A stretch of 55,972 nucleotides of DNA, taken from NCBI GenBank assembly GCA_020431405.1, contig JAGQIK010000002.1:1-55972 (forward strand). The letters are read 5' to 3'. This document shows positions 8,056 through 16,552 of the stretch, one piece after another. Position 1 is the stretch's first letter. Each line of letters begins with the position of its first letter. The stretch comes from Myxococcales bacterium (GTDB lineage: Bacteria; Myxococcota_A; Polyangia; GCA-2747355). Both the position numbers and the translations under genes were made by a program. The notes below the pieces were generated by a model. The model made no database searches and was not told where the DNA came from. It saw only the letters and a program-made list of their open reading frames with translations.

Positions 8056-11000
8056 ATGGGCTTCGTCGATCTCTTCCGACCGAAATGGAAACACAGCGAT
8101 GCGACCGTCCGCGCGACGGCCGTACGCAACCTGGGCTCCGAGGAGCTCGCGACCCTCGAGCAGGTGGCGCGCAACGACCGCGACGCCGACATCAGGCGCA
8201 TCGCCGTCAAGAAGATCAATGATGTCGACGTGCTGCTGGACCTGAGCGACTCGGATCCAGACGACTCGGTCCGCGAGCTGGCGCGCCAGCGCGGCAGCAC
8301 CTTGATTCTAGGTGACGCCACGTCGGGCGACGACGAGCTGGCGCTGTCGGCCGTCTCGCGCATCGCCGACGTCGACGCGCTGGCCACGGTCGCCAAGAGC
8401 GGCGAGTCGGGCTCGGCGCGGCGCAGCGCCCTCGAGCGCATCGCCGACGCCAAAGTGCTCGCCGACATCGCGCGCAACGCCAGCAACCAGGAGCTGCAGC
8501 TCGAGGCGCTCGGCCGCATCGACGACCAGGCCACGCTGCGCGCCATCGCGATGGCCGAGCCCGAGCGCGTCATCGCGCTGGCGGCGCTCGACCGCGTCGA
8601 CGACGTCGAGGCGCTCGCCGACATCGCGCGCAAGGGCAAGAACAAGGCGGTGCGCAAGCGCGCCAAGACGCGTGTGCACGAGTCGGCGCCCGAAGCCGAC
8701 GACGAGGCGCAGCAGCAGGCGGCGCCGGCGCAGCAGGCAGCGTCCGTGGCCAAGGCGGCGCCCAAAGCGCGCAAGCAGCGCCTCAGCAAGCAAGAGCGCA
8801 GCTCGCAGGCGCGCGAAAAGAAGATGCAGAGTCGGCAGCTCTCGCTGTGCCGGCAGATCGAGGCGATGGTCGACGATCCCGATCTGCTCTCGCGCATCGA
8901 CACGCTCGAAGAGAAGCGCAACGCCATGCGCGAGCTCGAGGGCGACGACCACGCCGATCCCAAGCTCACCACGCGCTTCGGCAAGGCGATGGCGGCCGCC
9001 GAAAAGCAGATCGCGCGGCTGCGCGACGCGCTGCAGGCGGCCGAGCAAGCCGAGGCCGAGGCCGAAGCGGCGGCGGCGCAGTGGGTCACGATGATCGAAG
9101 AGGTCTCCGAGCTGTCGGCCGAGGAGGCCACCCGCGAGCGGCTCGACGCGGCGCGCGAGGCGTTCGCCGCGCTCGGCGCCCTCGAGGACGAGGAGCGTCA
9201 GGCCGGGCTCGAGCGGCGCTTCGAGCGTGCCTGCCGCGAGGCCGAGAAGCGCAATCGCGAGAAGGACCGCGCCCAGAACGACGCCGAGCGCGCGCAGCAG
9301 ATCGTCGCGCGCGCGCAAGAGATCGCCAGCTCCGCGCGCATCGAGCGCGCCGGCGAGAAGCTCGACGGCCTGCAGAGGGATCTCGACCGGCTCGGCGAGG
9401 CGGTCGACGACGAGATGCGCGGCAAGCTCGAGGCGGCGCGCAAAGCGCTCGCCGCGCGCGTGGCCGAGGCCGACGCCAAGAAGGCAGAGCGCGAGCAGCA
9501 GAACGAGCAGCGCGTGCAGTCGGTGCTCGACAAGGTCGACAAGATCGTCAAGGGCGACAGCCTGCGCGACACCGATCGGCTGCTCAAAGACGTCACGCAG
9601 GCGCTCAAGAAGATGGGCCCGATGCCGAGCAAGGAGCGCGCTGACGAGCTCGCGGGCGCGCTCGAGGCCGCCAAGACCACGCTCTACAACCGCCTGCAGG
9701 AGCTGCGGCAGCAGGAGGACTGGAAGCGCTGGTCCAACGTGCCCAAGCGCGAGGCGCTCTGCGAGCGCGCTGAAAAGCTGCTCGAGCTGGAGGACCTCGG
9801 CGAGGCGGCCAAGCAGCTCAGGCAGCTGCAGACGGACTGGAAGAAGGTCGGCCCCGTGCCGCGCGAGAAGTCCGACTCGCTGTGGGAGCGCTTCAAGGCG
9901 GCCTGCGACAAGGTGCGCGACAAGTGCTCGGGCTATTTCGCCGAGCGCGAGGCCGAGCGCGACGACAACCTCAAGGCCAAAGAAGCGCTCTGCGAGCAGG
10001 CCGAGGCGCTGTCGACCTCCACCGAGTGGAACGAGACGGCCGAGCGCTTCAAGGAGCTTCAGGCCGACTGGAAGAAGGTCGGGCCGGTGCCGCGCAAGCA
10101 GTCCGACGCGATCTGGAAGCGCTTCCGCGCCGCGTGCGACGCGTTCTTCAACGCGCGCAAGTCGCACCTCGAAGAGCGCGACGAGACGCGCGTGGCCAAC
10201 CTCGAAAAGAAAGAGGCGCTCTGCGAGCAGGCCGAGGCGCTGGCGGGCTCCACCGACTGGGACGCCACCGCCAAGAAGCTCAAGTCGCTGCAGGGGCAGT
10301 GGAAGAAGATCGGCCCGGTGCCGCGCAGCCAGTCCGACGCGATCTGGAAGCGCTTCCGCGGCGCCTGCGACCAGTTCTTCGACGCGCGTCAGGCCGCCTT
10401 CGAGGGCGAGCGGCAGCACAACCTCGACGCCAAGCAGGCGATCTGCGCCGAGCTCGAAGCGCTCGCCGGCCAGGGCGACGCCCAAGGCGATCACGCCGCG
10501 GTAGTGCTCGAGGCCAAGCAGCGCTTCTTCGACATCGGCCCGGCGCCACGCGACGAGCAAGACGAGGTCTGGGAGCGCTTCGTCAAGGCCAGCGAGGCGG
10601 TAGTGCTGGCGCACCCCGATGCCTTCAAGGGCACCGAGCTCGATCCCGTGGGCAACCTCAAGAAGCTCGAGGGTGCCGTCAAGCGCGCCGAGAAGATCGT
10701 CGCCGACCTGGCGCAGAAGAAGGACGAGGAGCCGACCATCAGCGCCGAGGACGACGCCGCGGCGCTCGCCGAGAAGCTGCGGGCGGCGATGGCGAGCAAC
10801 ACTTTCGCCGAGCGCGAAGACCCCGAGGCGCTGCGCGCGCGCGCCATCGAGGACCTGACGGAGCTCGCCGGGCGCGTCGCGCGGCTGGGACCGATGCAAG
10901 CCGAGCAGGCCGCGCCGCTGCGCGCGCGCTTCGACGAGCTGACGCGCGAGTTTCTGCCCAAGCCGAAGAAGCGCAAGCCGCGCAAGCGCAAAGGCAAGGG

Positions 11001-11508
11001 CGACGCGCCGAAGGTCGAGGCCGACGCGCCGAAGGTCGAGGCCGACGCGCCGAAGGTCGACGCGCCGAAGGTCGAGGCCGACGCGCCGAAGGCCGACGCG
11101 CCGGCCGACGCGCCGAAGGCCGACGCGCCGCTCGCCGCCGCACCGAAGGCCGACGACGTGCCCGTGGTCGCGCCGCCGGTGAAGGTCGCCGCGGTCGAAA
11201 AGCCCGCGGTGGTGGTGCAGCCCGAGCCGGTCGCGCCACCGGTGGCGGTGGCCGAGGTGACGCCGGCCGCGACGCCCGCCACCACCGCCGCCGCCGCCAG
11301 CGCGGACGACGAGGAAGACCCCTTCGCCGAGGACGACGACGACCAGCGGCCGTCGACGCCGTCGGTGGAGGTCGCCGCGGTGGCGCCGCCGTCGCGCAAG
11401 CTGTCGATCAGCGACCGGCTCAAGGCGCTCGGCAGCAAGCTCAACAAGGTCCCCGCGCCCGGCGACGAGCAGGCCGACGCCTCGAAAGACGACGAAGGCA
11501 GCGCCTAG
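8056..11508 (+). CDS. Large DUF349 repeat protein with N-terminal HEAT-like repeats
   Basis: 1150 aa cytoplasmic protein, start supported by GGGGGA just upstream of ATG 8056. Residues about 1-220 hold short alpha-helical repeats of the kind ALERIADAKVLADIARNA, resembling HEAT/PBS repeats. A Lys/Arg-rich linker and a long coiled coil (about 240-540) follow. Several DUF349 units then repeat the pattern KEALCEQAEAL...LQADWKKVGPVPRKQSDAIWKRF (about 540-840, at least four copies), which defines the family. The C-terminus (about 980-1065) is a DAPKVEA low-complexity tract, then acidic and Pro/Val-rich sequence. DUF349 proteins are widespread in bacteria without an established biochemical function as far as I know. 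It is divergent from the hybrid kinase (153-bp shared upstream region). Confidence 0.85.
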   Translation: MGFVDLFRPKWKHSDATVRATAVRNLGSEELATLEQVARNDRDADIRRIAVKKINDVDVLLDLSDSDPDDSVRELARQRGSTLILGDATSGDDELALSAVSRIADVDALATVAKSGESGSARRSALERIADAKVLADIARNASNQELQLEALGRIDDQATLRAIAMAEPERVIALAALDRVDDVEALADIARKGKNKAVRKRAKTRVHESAPEADDEAQQQAAPAQQAASVAKAAPKARKQRLSKQERSSQAREKKMQSRQLSLCRQIEAMVDDPDLLSRIDTLEEKRNAMRELEGDDHADPKLTTRFGKAMAAAEKQIARLRDALQAAEQAEAEAEAAAAQWVTMIEEVSELSAEEATRERLDAAREAFAALGALEDEERQAGLERRFERACREAEKRNREKDRAQNDAERAQQIVARAQEIASSARIERAGEKLDGLQRDLDRLGEAVDDEMRGKLEAARKALAARVAEADAKKAEREQQNEQRVQSVLDKVDKIVKGDSLRDTDRLLKDVTQALKKMGPMPSKERADELAGALEAAKTTLYNRLQELRQQEDWKRWSNVPKREALCERAEKLLELEDLGEAAKQLRQLQTDWKKVGPVPREKSDSLWERFKAACDKVRDKCSGYFAEREAERDDNLKAKEALCEQAEALSTSTEWNETAERFKELQADWKKVGPVPRKQSDAIWKRFRAACDAFFNARKSHLEERDETRVANLEKKEALCEQAEALAGSTDWDATAKKLKSLQGQWKKIGPVPRSQSDAIWKRFRGACDQFFDARQAAFEGERQHNLDAKQAICAELEALAGQGDAQGDHAAVVLEAKQRFFDIGPAPRDEQDEVWERFVKASEAVVLAHPDAFKGTELDPVGNLKKLEGAVKRAEKIVADLAQKKDEEPTISAEDDAAALAEKLRAAMASNTFAEREDPEALRARAIEDLTELAGRVARLGPMQAEQAAPLRARFDELTREFLPKPKKRKPRKRKGKGDAPKVEADAPKVEADAPKVDAPKVEADAPKADAPADAPKADAPLAAAPKADDVPVVAPPVKVAAVEKPAVVVQPEPVAPPVAVAEVTPAATPATTAAAASADDEEDPFAEDDDDQRPSTPSVEVAAVAPPSRKLSISDRLKALGSKLNKVPAPGDEQADASKDDEGSA
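11002..11130 (+). repeat. In-frame minisatellite encoding DAPKVEA/DAPKADA repeats
   Basis: Tandem copies of a 21-base unit (GACGCGCCGAAGGTCGAGGCC) and shorter derivatives lie inside the DUF349 gene. They keep the frame and encode a flexible Ala/Pro/Lys/Asp tract. Copy number is likely to vary between strains. Confidence 0.8.
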
Positions 11509-11532
11509 CGGGCGCACGCACAAAAGGTGGGA

Positions 11533-11554
11533 GGCCCGGCGCTGTGGCCGGGCC
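11533..11554 (+). terminator. GC hairpin downstream of the DUF349 gene (candidate terminator)
   Basis: GGCCCGGC and GCCGGGCC form a perfect 8-bp stem with a 6-nt loop, 24 nt after the stop codon. No U-tract follows on the plus strand, so it may only be a 3'-end stabilising hairpin. Confidence 0.35.
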
Positions 11555-11674
11555 CCAAAAGGGGGCGGTTGGGGTCATTGGCGCGGGCGCCTCGCGGCGC
11601 CGCTCGAGACGAGGACCGTTTGCCGGTCCTCTCGCGTGGCGACGAGCGTCACCACGGTAGGTGAAGGGACGATA

Positions 11675-11721
11675 GCGCGCTGCGTCATGAGTGACAAGCG
11701 TCATTTTTGCGCGCTGCGTCA
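11675..11721 (+). promoter_or_regulatory. Paired 13-bp direct repeats upstream of the Ser/Thr kinase gene
   Basis: GCGCGCTGCGTCA occurs at 11675-11687 and again at 11709-11721, 34 bp apart (about three helical turns). Repeats in phase on one DNA face are a common activator or repressor layout. Regulatory function is inferred from position only. Confidence 0.3.
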
Positions 11722-11808
11722 CGACGCCGAAGCCGCCGAAAAGTCCTCGCAATCCGCGCGCTAGAGGTCGGCCTGCGCTTCAGGTATCCTCGTTTGGTGG
11801 GCGAGACG

Positions 11809-12738
11809 ATGCGCGGAACGCTGATCGCCGGGCGCTACGAGCTGCTCGAGCGCGCTGGGCAGGGCGGCATGGCGACGGTGTGGCGCGCCAAGGCGCGCGG
11901 CGCGGCCAACTTCACGCGCACCGTCGCGATCAAGCGCATCCGCCGCGAGCTCGCCGCCAACAGCGAGTTCGTCGCGATGTTCGTCGAAGAGGCGCGCGTC
12001 GGCTCCGAGCTGCATCACCCGCACGTGGTGCAGATCTTCGACTTCGGCATGGACCACGAGGGCCGCTACTTCCTGGTGATGGAGTGGGTCGAGGGCATGG
12101 ACTTCGGCTCGTATCTGCGCTCCTACGAGCGCGCCAAGATCTACGCGCCGTGGCCGCTGGTGGTGGCGATCTGCATCGAGGCGCTGCGCGGGCTCAGCGC
12201 GGCGCACGAGCGCGAGGCCGGCGCGGTGATCCATCGCGACGTCAACCAGCAGAACGTGCTGCTCGGCTACGACGGCATCGCCAAGCTGACCGACTTCGGT
12301 CTGTCGCGCGCGATGGACCGCGCGCGCATGACGCGCCCCGAGATCGTCAAAGGCAAGATCGCCTACCTGGCGCCCGAGATCACTATGGGCGGCTCGCCGA
12401 GCGTGCAGAGCGATCTGTTCGGCATCGGCATCGTCTTGTGGGAGGCGCTCGCCGGCCGCTCGCTGTTCGACGCCGACACCGACGTGCAGGTCATGATCAA
12501 CGTGCGCAACTGCGAGGTGCCGCCGCTATGGCAGGTGCGTCGCGACCTGCCAGGCAAGCTGTGCGAGGCGGTGCACACGGCGCTCGCCAAGGACCCCGAG
12601 CAGCGCTTCGCGACGGCGCACCTGATGGCGCGCGCGCTGGCCAAGGTGCTGCGCGGCGTCGACGAGGATACGCACGCCAAGGTCATCGCCAAGAGCGTGC
12701 GCGAGGCGCGCTGGCGCATCGCCGAGCAAGACGGCTAG
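11809..12738 (+). CDS. Ser/Thr protein kinase with altered catalytic loop
   Basis: 309 aa, essentially only a protein kinase domain with no membrane segment, so cytoplasmic. Visible motifs: glycine loop AGQGGMATVWRA, ATP-anchoring Lys in VAIKRIRREL, catalytic loop HRDVNQQNVLL (residues 142 onward), Mg-binding LTDFGLSRA, activation-segment end YLAPEI, and helix-F Asp in SVQSDLFGIGIVLWEAL. The catalytic-loop Lys of the usual HRDLKPEN is Asn146 here. Myxobacterial kinases often deviate at this position, so activity is not excluded. ATG 11809 starts just before the kinase fold; an in-frame GTG at 11797 is an alternative. The next gene is convergent. Confidence 0.88.
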   Translation: MRGTLIAGRYELLERAGQGGMATVWRAKARGAANFTRTVAIKRIRRELAANSEFVAMFVEEARVGSELHHPHVVQIFDFGMDHEGRYFLVMEWVEGMDFGSYLRSYERAKIYAPWPLVVAICIEALRGLSAAHEREAGAVIHRDVNQQNVLLGYDGIAKLTDFGLSRAMDRARMTRPEIVKGKIAYLAPEITMGGSPSVQSDLFGIGIVLWEALAGRSLFDADTDVQVMINVRNCEVPPLWQVRRDLPGKLCEAVHTALAKDPEQRFATAHLMARALAKVLRGVDEDTHAKVIAKSVREARWRIAEQDG

Positions 12739-12748
12739 CGCGGCGTTC

Positions 12749-14107
12749 CTAGTTACAGGGACAGGGGACGACGTCGACGGAGTTGCTGCCGCCGCAGGCT
12801 GGCGAGGCGTGCACGTAGTCGATGGTGACCTTGCAGCTGCCCGACAGCGCGGCCTTGTCGACCCACACGCCGTACCAGACGTTGTAGATCCAGTTCTCGA
12901 AGCCGGGGCTCGCCTTGTAGTCGTTGAAGGGCGGCGAGTCTTGCGTCAGCGCGTAGCCGAAGGTGTTGAAGTTGACGCCCAGCGAGGTCTGGCAGCCGAG
13001 CACCGCGGCCTTGTCGCCGGCGGTCATCTGGCCGTCGCCGCCCGAGACGCACAGCGTGCCGTAGCCCGACGCGTCGCTGCTGGGGCTGATGTAGTCGATC
13101 TGCGCGCCGATGGTCTTCTTGCCGCCGCAGGTGAAGATCAGCTCCGCCGCGTCGCTGCCCACCAGCTGCTTGAACTGGTGCTCGCCCTTGGCCGGCTTGA
13201 CCGAGGGGTCTTTCCAGCACGGCGACGAGTTGACGCCGTAGGTGTTGTCGTTGAAGCCGGTGCTGAAGGTGACCTGCGCGTAGACGGCGGGCTTTCCGTT
13301 GTAGGTGGTGTCGACGGTGTCGACCACGGCGAGCGGCCCGCCGCCGAGCGCGGTGGCCTTCGATGGATCGCGCGGGCAGAAGCACTCGTGGCTGCCGCCG
13401 CCGAGCGGGGGCACGCCGGGAGGCGTCGTGCTGCCGCCACCGCCGCTGCCGCCGCCGCCCGTGCCGCCGCCGCTGCCACCGCCGCCGCTCGAGGGCGGGC
13501 TGTTCTCGGTGCAGACGATGGCGAACTCGGCGTCGACGACGCAGGTGTAGGAGCCGCCGCCGGGCGGCAGGTTGTTGTCGTGCGTCGAGGTGCAGGTGGT
13601 CTTGCCGTCCTTGCTGATGCAGACCCAGTTGCCGCCGCCGTCGGGGTTGCCGTTGCTGCCGCCGCCCGTGGTGCCGCCGCTGCCGCCGCTGCCGCCACCG
13701 CTGGCGCTGCTGCCGCCGCTGGTGCCCGCGCCGTTGGGGCCGGTGGTGCTCGTACAGGTCGTGACGGCCAGCTCGCCGTTGCTGACGCAGTTCCAGCCGC
13801 CACCGCCGACGGCGTCGGGCGCGTTCTTTACGCAGGTGACGGTGGTGCCGCTGTGCGTGCAGGTCCAGCCGCCGTCGCCGCTCGGCGCGGGGAAGTCCTG
13901 CCGCACGCACTTCTTGGCGGCATTGGGCAGCTGCTCGCAGCTCCACCACTCGCTGCGCGGCTTGCAGATGAGCCCCTTGTCGACGTCGCCGGTGCAGATG
14001 ATCTCGTCACCGGCGTTATCGCCGCCGGGCGCGCCGCTGTTCGAGGCGCCGCAGCCGACGGTCAAGGTCAGCGAGAGGGTCATAGCGATGGCAGTGGACG
14101 GCCGCAT
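12749..14107 (-). CDS. Secreted lipoprotein with Gly-rich linkers and repeated W-x-C hairpin units
   Basis: 452 aa. Signal peptide with lipobox Cys19 (TLTVGC). After it come short two-Cys units beginning with an aromatic-x-Cys and ending with a second Cys 9-12 residues on: W81-C92 (WTCTHSGTTVTC), W105-C118, W161-C172 and Y187-C199, preceded by a looser W55-C67 unit. Gly/Ser-rich linkers separate them, and one at about 207-226 is almost pure Gly/Ser. A Cys-containing C-terminal domain of about 200 residues follows, ending VVPCPCN. I do not recognise the family. ATG 14107 is supported by AGGGAG upstream. Surface exposure and disulfide formation are inferred from the signal and paired Cys residues. 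Confidence 0.75.
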   Translation of the reverse strand: MRPSTAIAMTLSLTLTVGCGASNSGAPGGDNAGDEIICTGDVDKGLICKPRSEWWSCEQLPNAAKKCVRQDFPAPSGDGGWTCTHSGTTVTCVKNAPDAVGGGGWNCVSNGELAVTTCTSTTGPNGAGTSGGSSASGGGSGGSGGTTGGGSNGNPDGGGNWVCISKDGKTTCTSTHDNNLPPGGGSYTCVVDAEFAIVCTENSPPSSGGGGSGGGTGGGGSGGGGSTTPPGVPPLGGGSHECFCPRDPSKATALGGGPLAVVDTVDTTYNGKPAVYAQVTFSTGFNDNTYGVNSSPCWKDPSVKPAKGEHQFKQLVGSDAAELIFTCGGKKTIGAQIDYISPSSDASGYGTLCVSGGDGQMTAGDKAAVLGCQTSLGVNFNTFGYALTQDSPPFNDYKASPGFENWIYNVWYGVWVDKAALSGSCKVTIDYVHASPACGGSNSVDVVPCPCN

Positions 14108-14464
14108 TCGTGTGCTCCCTTTGCGTTCACAGCGATCCAACAGCAAGCGCTACGCCAAGCCATGCCCTACTCAAGCCATCGAAATCACAGTAATGCTCCG
14201 CGACCCGAGGCGGCCGCTAGGCAAGTCGTTGCGTGATCGCGCAACGCCGCGAGTTGCGTTGCCGCGGGAAGTAGTCCCAAGTATGCGGATGTAGGAAGAA
14301 AACCACCTCTAGCGGACCCGTTTTTTTCTTGCGTCCGCAGGCCTCTGCCAGGTAGGTTGAGGTCCTTCCATACAACTGAATACGACGCGGGTCTGGTGGA
14401 GTCCGGAGGGGGGCGTTCCTTATCTACGCGCGCCTTCGCTGACACGTCGCCTTGGCCGACACGT
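14108..14464. other. 357-bp intergenic region
   Basis: No coding frame is convincing. It holds the upstream region of the minus-strand lipoprotein at 12749-14107 and the 3' flank of the next minus-strand gene. Inverted repeats are present at 14228-14245 and GCGGAC/GTCCGC at 14312-14338, the latter with a T-run in its loop. Confidence 0.4.
14228..14245. promoter_or_regulatory. GTTGCG-N6-CGCAAC palindrome, possible operator
   Basis: A perfect 6-6-6 palindrome about 120 bp upstream of the lipoprotein start at 14107, with a third GTTGCG half-site at 14253-14258. The layout fits a dimeric repressor or activator site; no regulator is identified. Confidence 0.3.
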
Positions 14465-16489
14465 CTATTGGCGCTCGTAAGCCCCGCGATCGATCCGTCC
14501 ACCTTGAATGCGCGCGCTGCCATCGCGATCGATGGTGCCGGCCGAGCTCGCGCTGGCGTTGGGATCTCCGCGATCGATGGCCGGCGAGCCGACCTTGACG
14601 CGGTAGTCGCGCATCGGAATGTCCTCGAACATCGGATCGGCGTTTTCGTTGTTGGTGCCGCCGACGCCGCTGGGCGCGATGCTGTTGCTGAACGTGCAGC
14701 CGCTCTGCTCGGGCGTCGCGTTGCCATAGACGATGCTGCTGTCGATGGTCACCGAGCCAACGCACGCCACCGCCGAGCCGCTGCTGCTCTGCGAGATGTT
14801 TCCGTGGAACGTGTTGTTGCGCAGCGTCACCGCGCCCGCCGAGCGCGTCACGCGCAGGCCGCCGAGCGGCGTGACGCCGAGCGCGCCGTTGGCGGCGAAG
14901 ACGTTGTTGCTGACGACGATCTGACCGTCGATGAGATCCGCGCCGCCGCCGCCGTTGGAAAGCAGCGTGCTACGCCGCAGCGTCACGTCGCACTTGTTGC
15001 TGTCGATGCCGACGCCGCTGGTCATGCGGATCGTGCTGTCGAGCACGACGAGCTTGCTCTGACCGGAGCAGATCACGCCCGACGTGCCGCCGCTCACCGT
15101 CACGCCTTGTAGCTGCAGCGTGGCGCCGCCCGAAAGCTGTGCGGCGGGGCTCGCGGCGCCGGGCTCGATGGTCGTCGGACCGTCGGCGATGATGCGCACG
15201 GTGCCGCTGCCGATGTTGAGCGACTCGGCGAACGTGCCGCCGGGGACGCGCAGCACCTGGCGCGTGCCGAGCGCCGCGATGCCCTGCGCCAGCGACTGGC
15301 CGTTGGGCAGCACCAGCACGTCGCTCGCCGCGAGGCACTCGCCGACGTTGCCGTCCAAGCTGTGGGCGTTGCGGCGATCGCAGGCGCCGCCGCTTTCGCA
15401 GTCGGCGACGCTCTGACAGCTGCTCTTGCACACCGACGGTTGCGGCGAGCGGTCCTCGCAGACGTAGGGCGCGCAGGGCGTCGAGCGCTTGATGCAGCCG
15501 CCCTTGCCGTCGCAGACCTCTTCGTCGAGCATGCCGGGCGTCGTGGTCGAGCACTTGGCGTCGCCGCAAGGGGTGCCGGCCGGCGCGTAGGTGCAGTTGC
15601 CATTGGCGTCGCACTCGCCGGCGCCGACGATGCACATCGGGTGGCCGCCGCAGCGCCCGTTGGGCTCGGTGCCCGCCGGATGGTTCTGGCACTTGCCGTC
15701 GGTGCCGCAGAACTTGCACGCGCCGCAGTCCGCCTCCGAGCAGCAGTGCATGTCGGTGCACATGCCGGACAGACAGAGCATGTCGTTGTCGCCGCAGTCG
15801 GCACCGAGCGGCTCCTGGCCGACGCACGTGTTGTTGCTCAGCTCGCAGGTGAACGTGCTCTCGCACTGCGCTGGGCTGCTGCAGGTGGCCAGACACGCTG
15901 CGCGCCCGCTGGTCGCGTCGCAGAGAAACCCGCCGCAGCGCTGCTCGCGCTGCTCGCAGAGCTGATCGACGGTGCAGACCCACGCGTTGATGTAGCCCTC
16001 GCGGCTGGCGCAGCTCGGCAACTTGCTGCTGTCCTGACACGCGCCGCCCGGCGCGACGACCTCGCAGGTGCCCTTCTGACAGCTGCGGCACGGGCCGCCG
16101 CAGCTGGTGTCGCAGCAGCGGCCCTTCTCGCAGAGGCCCGACTCGCACTGGATGCCTTCCGAGCAGGGCATGCCGTTGGTGCGTTTGGTGCCGCCGTCGG
16201 TGCCCGCGCCCTCGCAGGCGCCCTTGGCGTTGCAGATCGGCAGGCTCGGGCTGTAGCCGGGCTTGGTCTCGTCGGCGCAGTAGTCGTTGCCGGTGCAGAC
16301 CTGCGTGCAGAAGTGTCCGATGCGGTGGCAGACGGGGCCGACGTTGGGATCTTTGGCCCTACGCTCGGCGCACACGTCGTCGTCGACGCAGTAGCTCGGA
16401 TTGTCGATGGCGCATCCGAGCGAGCAGACAAGCGGCGCGACGATAAGGGCCAAGCGCAGCGCCGCCGCGCGACAGGCGGCACGATTCAT
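14465..16489 (-). CDS. Large secreted lipoprotein: Cys-rich domain plus right-handed beta-helix
   Basis: 674 aa. Signal peptide with lipobox SLGC, so lipid-anchored. Residues about 20-400 are extremely Cys-rich with EGF-like spacing (for example CETSCGGPCRSC-type clusters, CRSCQKGTCEV and MCTDMHCCSEADCGACKFC), repeatedly built as C-x(2-6)-C-x-G units. Residues about 420-670 form a parallel beta-helix-like region with repeated N-N-x-F and G-G-x-x-V steps (NNVFAANGALG, RNNTFHGNIS), and a C-terminal DP-Asp-rich motif (AIDRGDPNAS) typical of beta-helix 'choice-of-anchor' proteins. Likely cell-surface binding or adhesion; the ligand is unknown. The start ATG is the one immediately preceding the signal peptide; the frame extends to 16543 without export features. 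Confidence 0.75.
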   Translation of the reverse strand: MNRAACRAAALRLALIVAPLVCSLGCAIDNPSYCVDDDVCAERRAKDPNVGPVCHRIGHFCTQVCTGNDYCADETKPGYSPSLPICNAKGACEGAGTDGGTKRTNGMPCSEGIQCESGLCEKGRCCDTSCGGPCRSCQKGTCEVVAPGGACQDSSKLPSCASREGYINAWVCTVDQLCEQREQRCGGFLCDATSGRAACLATCSSPAQCESTFTCELSNNTCVGQEPLGADCGDNDMLCLSGMCTDMHCCSEADCGACKFCGTDGKCQNHPAGTEPNGRCGGHPMCIVGAGECDANGNCTYAPAGTPCGDAKCSTTTPGMLDEEVCDGKGGCIKRSTPCAPYVCEDRSPQPSVCKSSCQSVADCESGGACDRRNAHSLDGNVGECLAASDVLVLPNGQSLAQGIAALGTRQVLRVPGGTFAESLNIGSGTVRIIADGPTTIEPGAASPAAQLSGGATLQLQGVTVSGGTSGVICSGQSKLVVLDSTIRMTSGVGIDSNKCDVTLRRSTLLSNGGGGADLIDGQIVVSNNVFAANGALGVTPLGGLRVTRSAGAVTLRNNTFHGNISQSSSGSAVACVGSVTIDSSIVYGNATPEQSGCTFSNSIAPSGVGGTNNENADPMFEDIPMRDYRVKVGSPAIDRGDPNASASSAGTIDRDGSARIQGGRIDRGAYERQ

Positions 16490-16552
16490 CGCGCAAATGG
16501 TGCGACAAACTGGCCGCCGAAGCCACAAATCCCTCTCGCGCACCTCGAGAGG

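Larger units (their letters stand above)
11509..11808. other. 300-bp intergenic region between the DUF349 gene and the kinase gene
   Basis: No coding frame is convincing here. It contains a perfect 8-bp GC hairpin (11533-11554), a second perfect hairpin GAGGACCG/CGGTCCTC with a TTTGC loop (11611-11631) and a pair of 13-bp direct repeats (listed separately). A TATCCT hexamer at 11785-11790 could be a -10 element for the kinase gene; no good -35 box was seen. Confidence 0.5.

Noticed and set aside
8308-11523. 1071-aa minus-strand open frame opposite the DUF349 gene
   Set aside because: The DUF349 repeats are clearly encoded on the plus strand.
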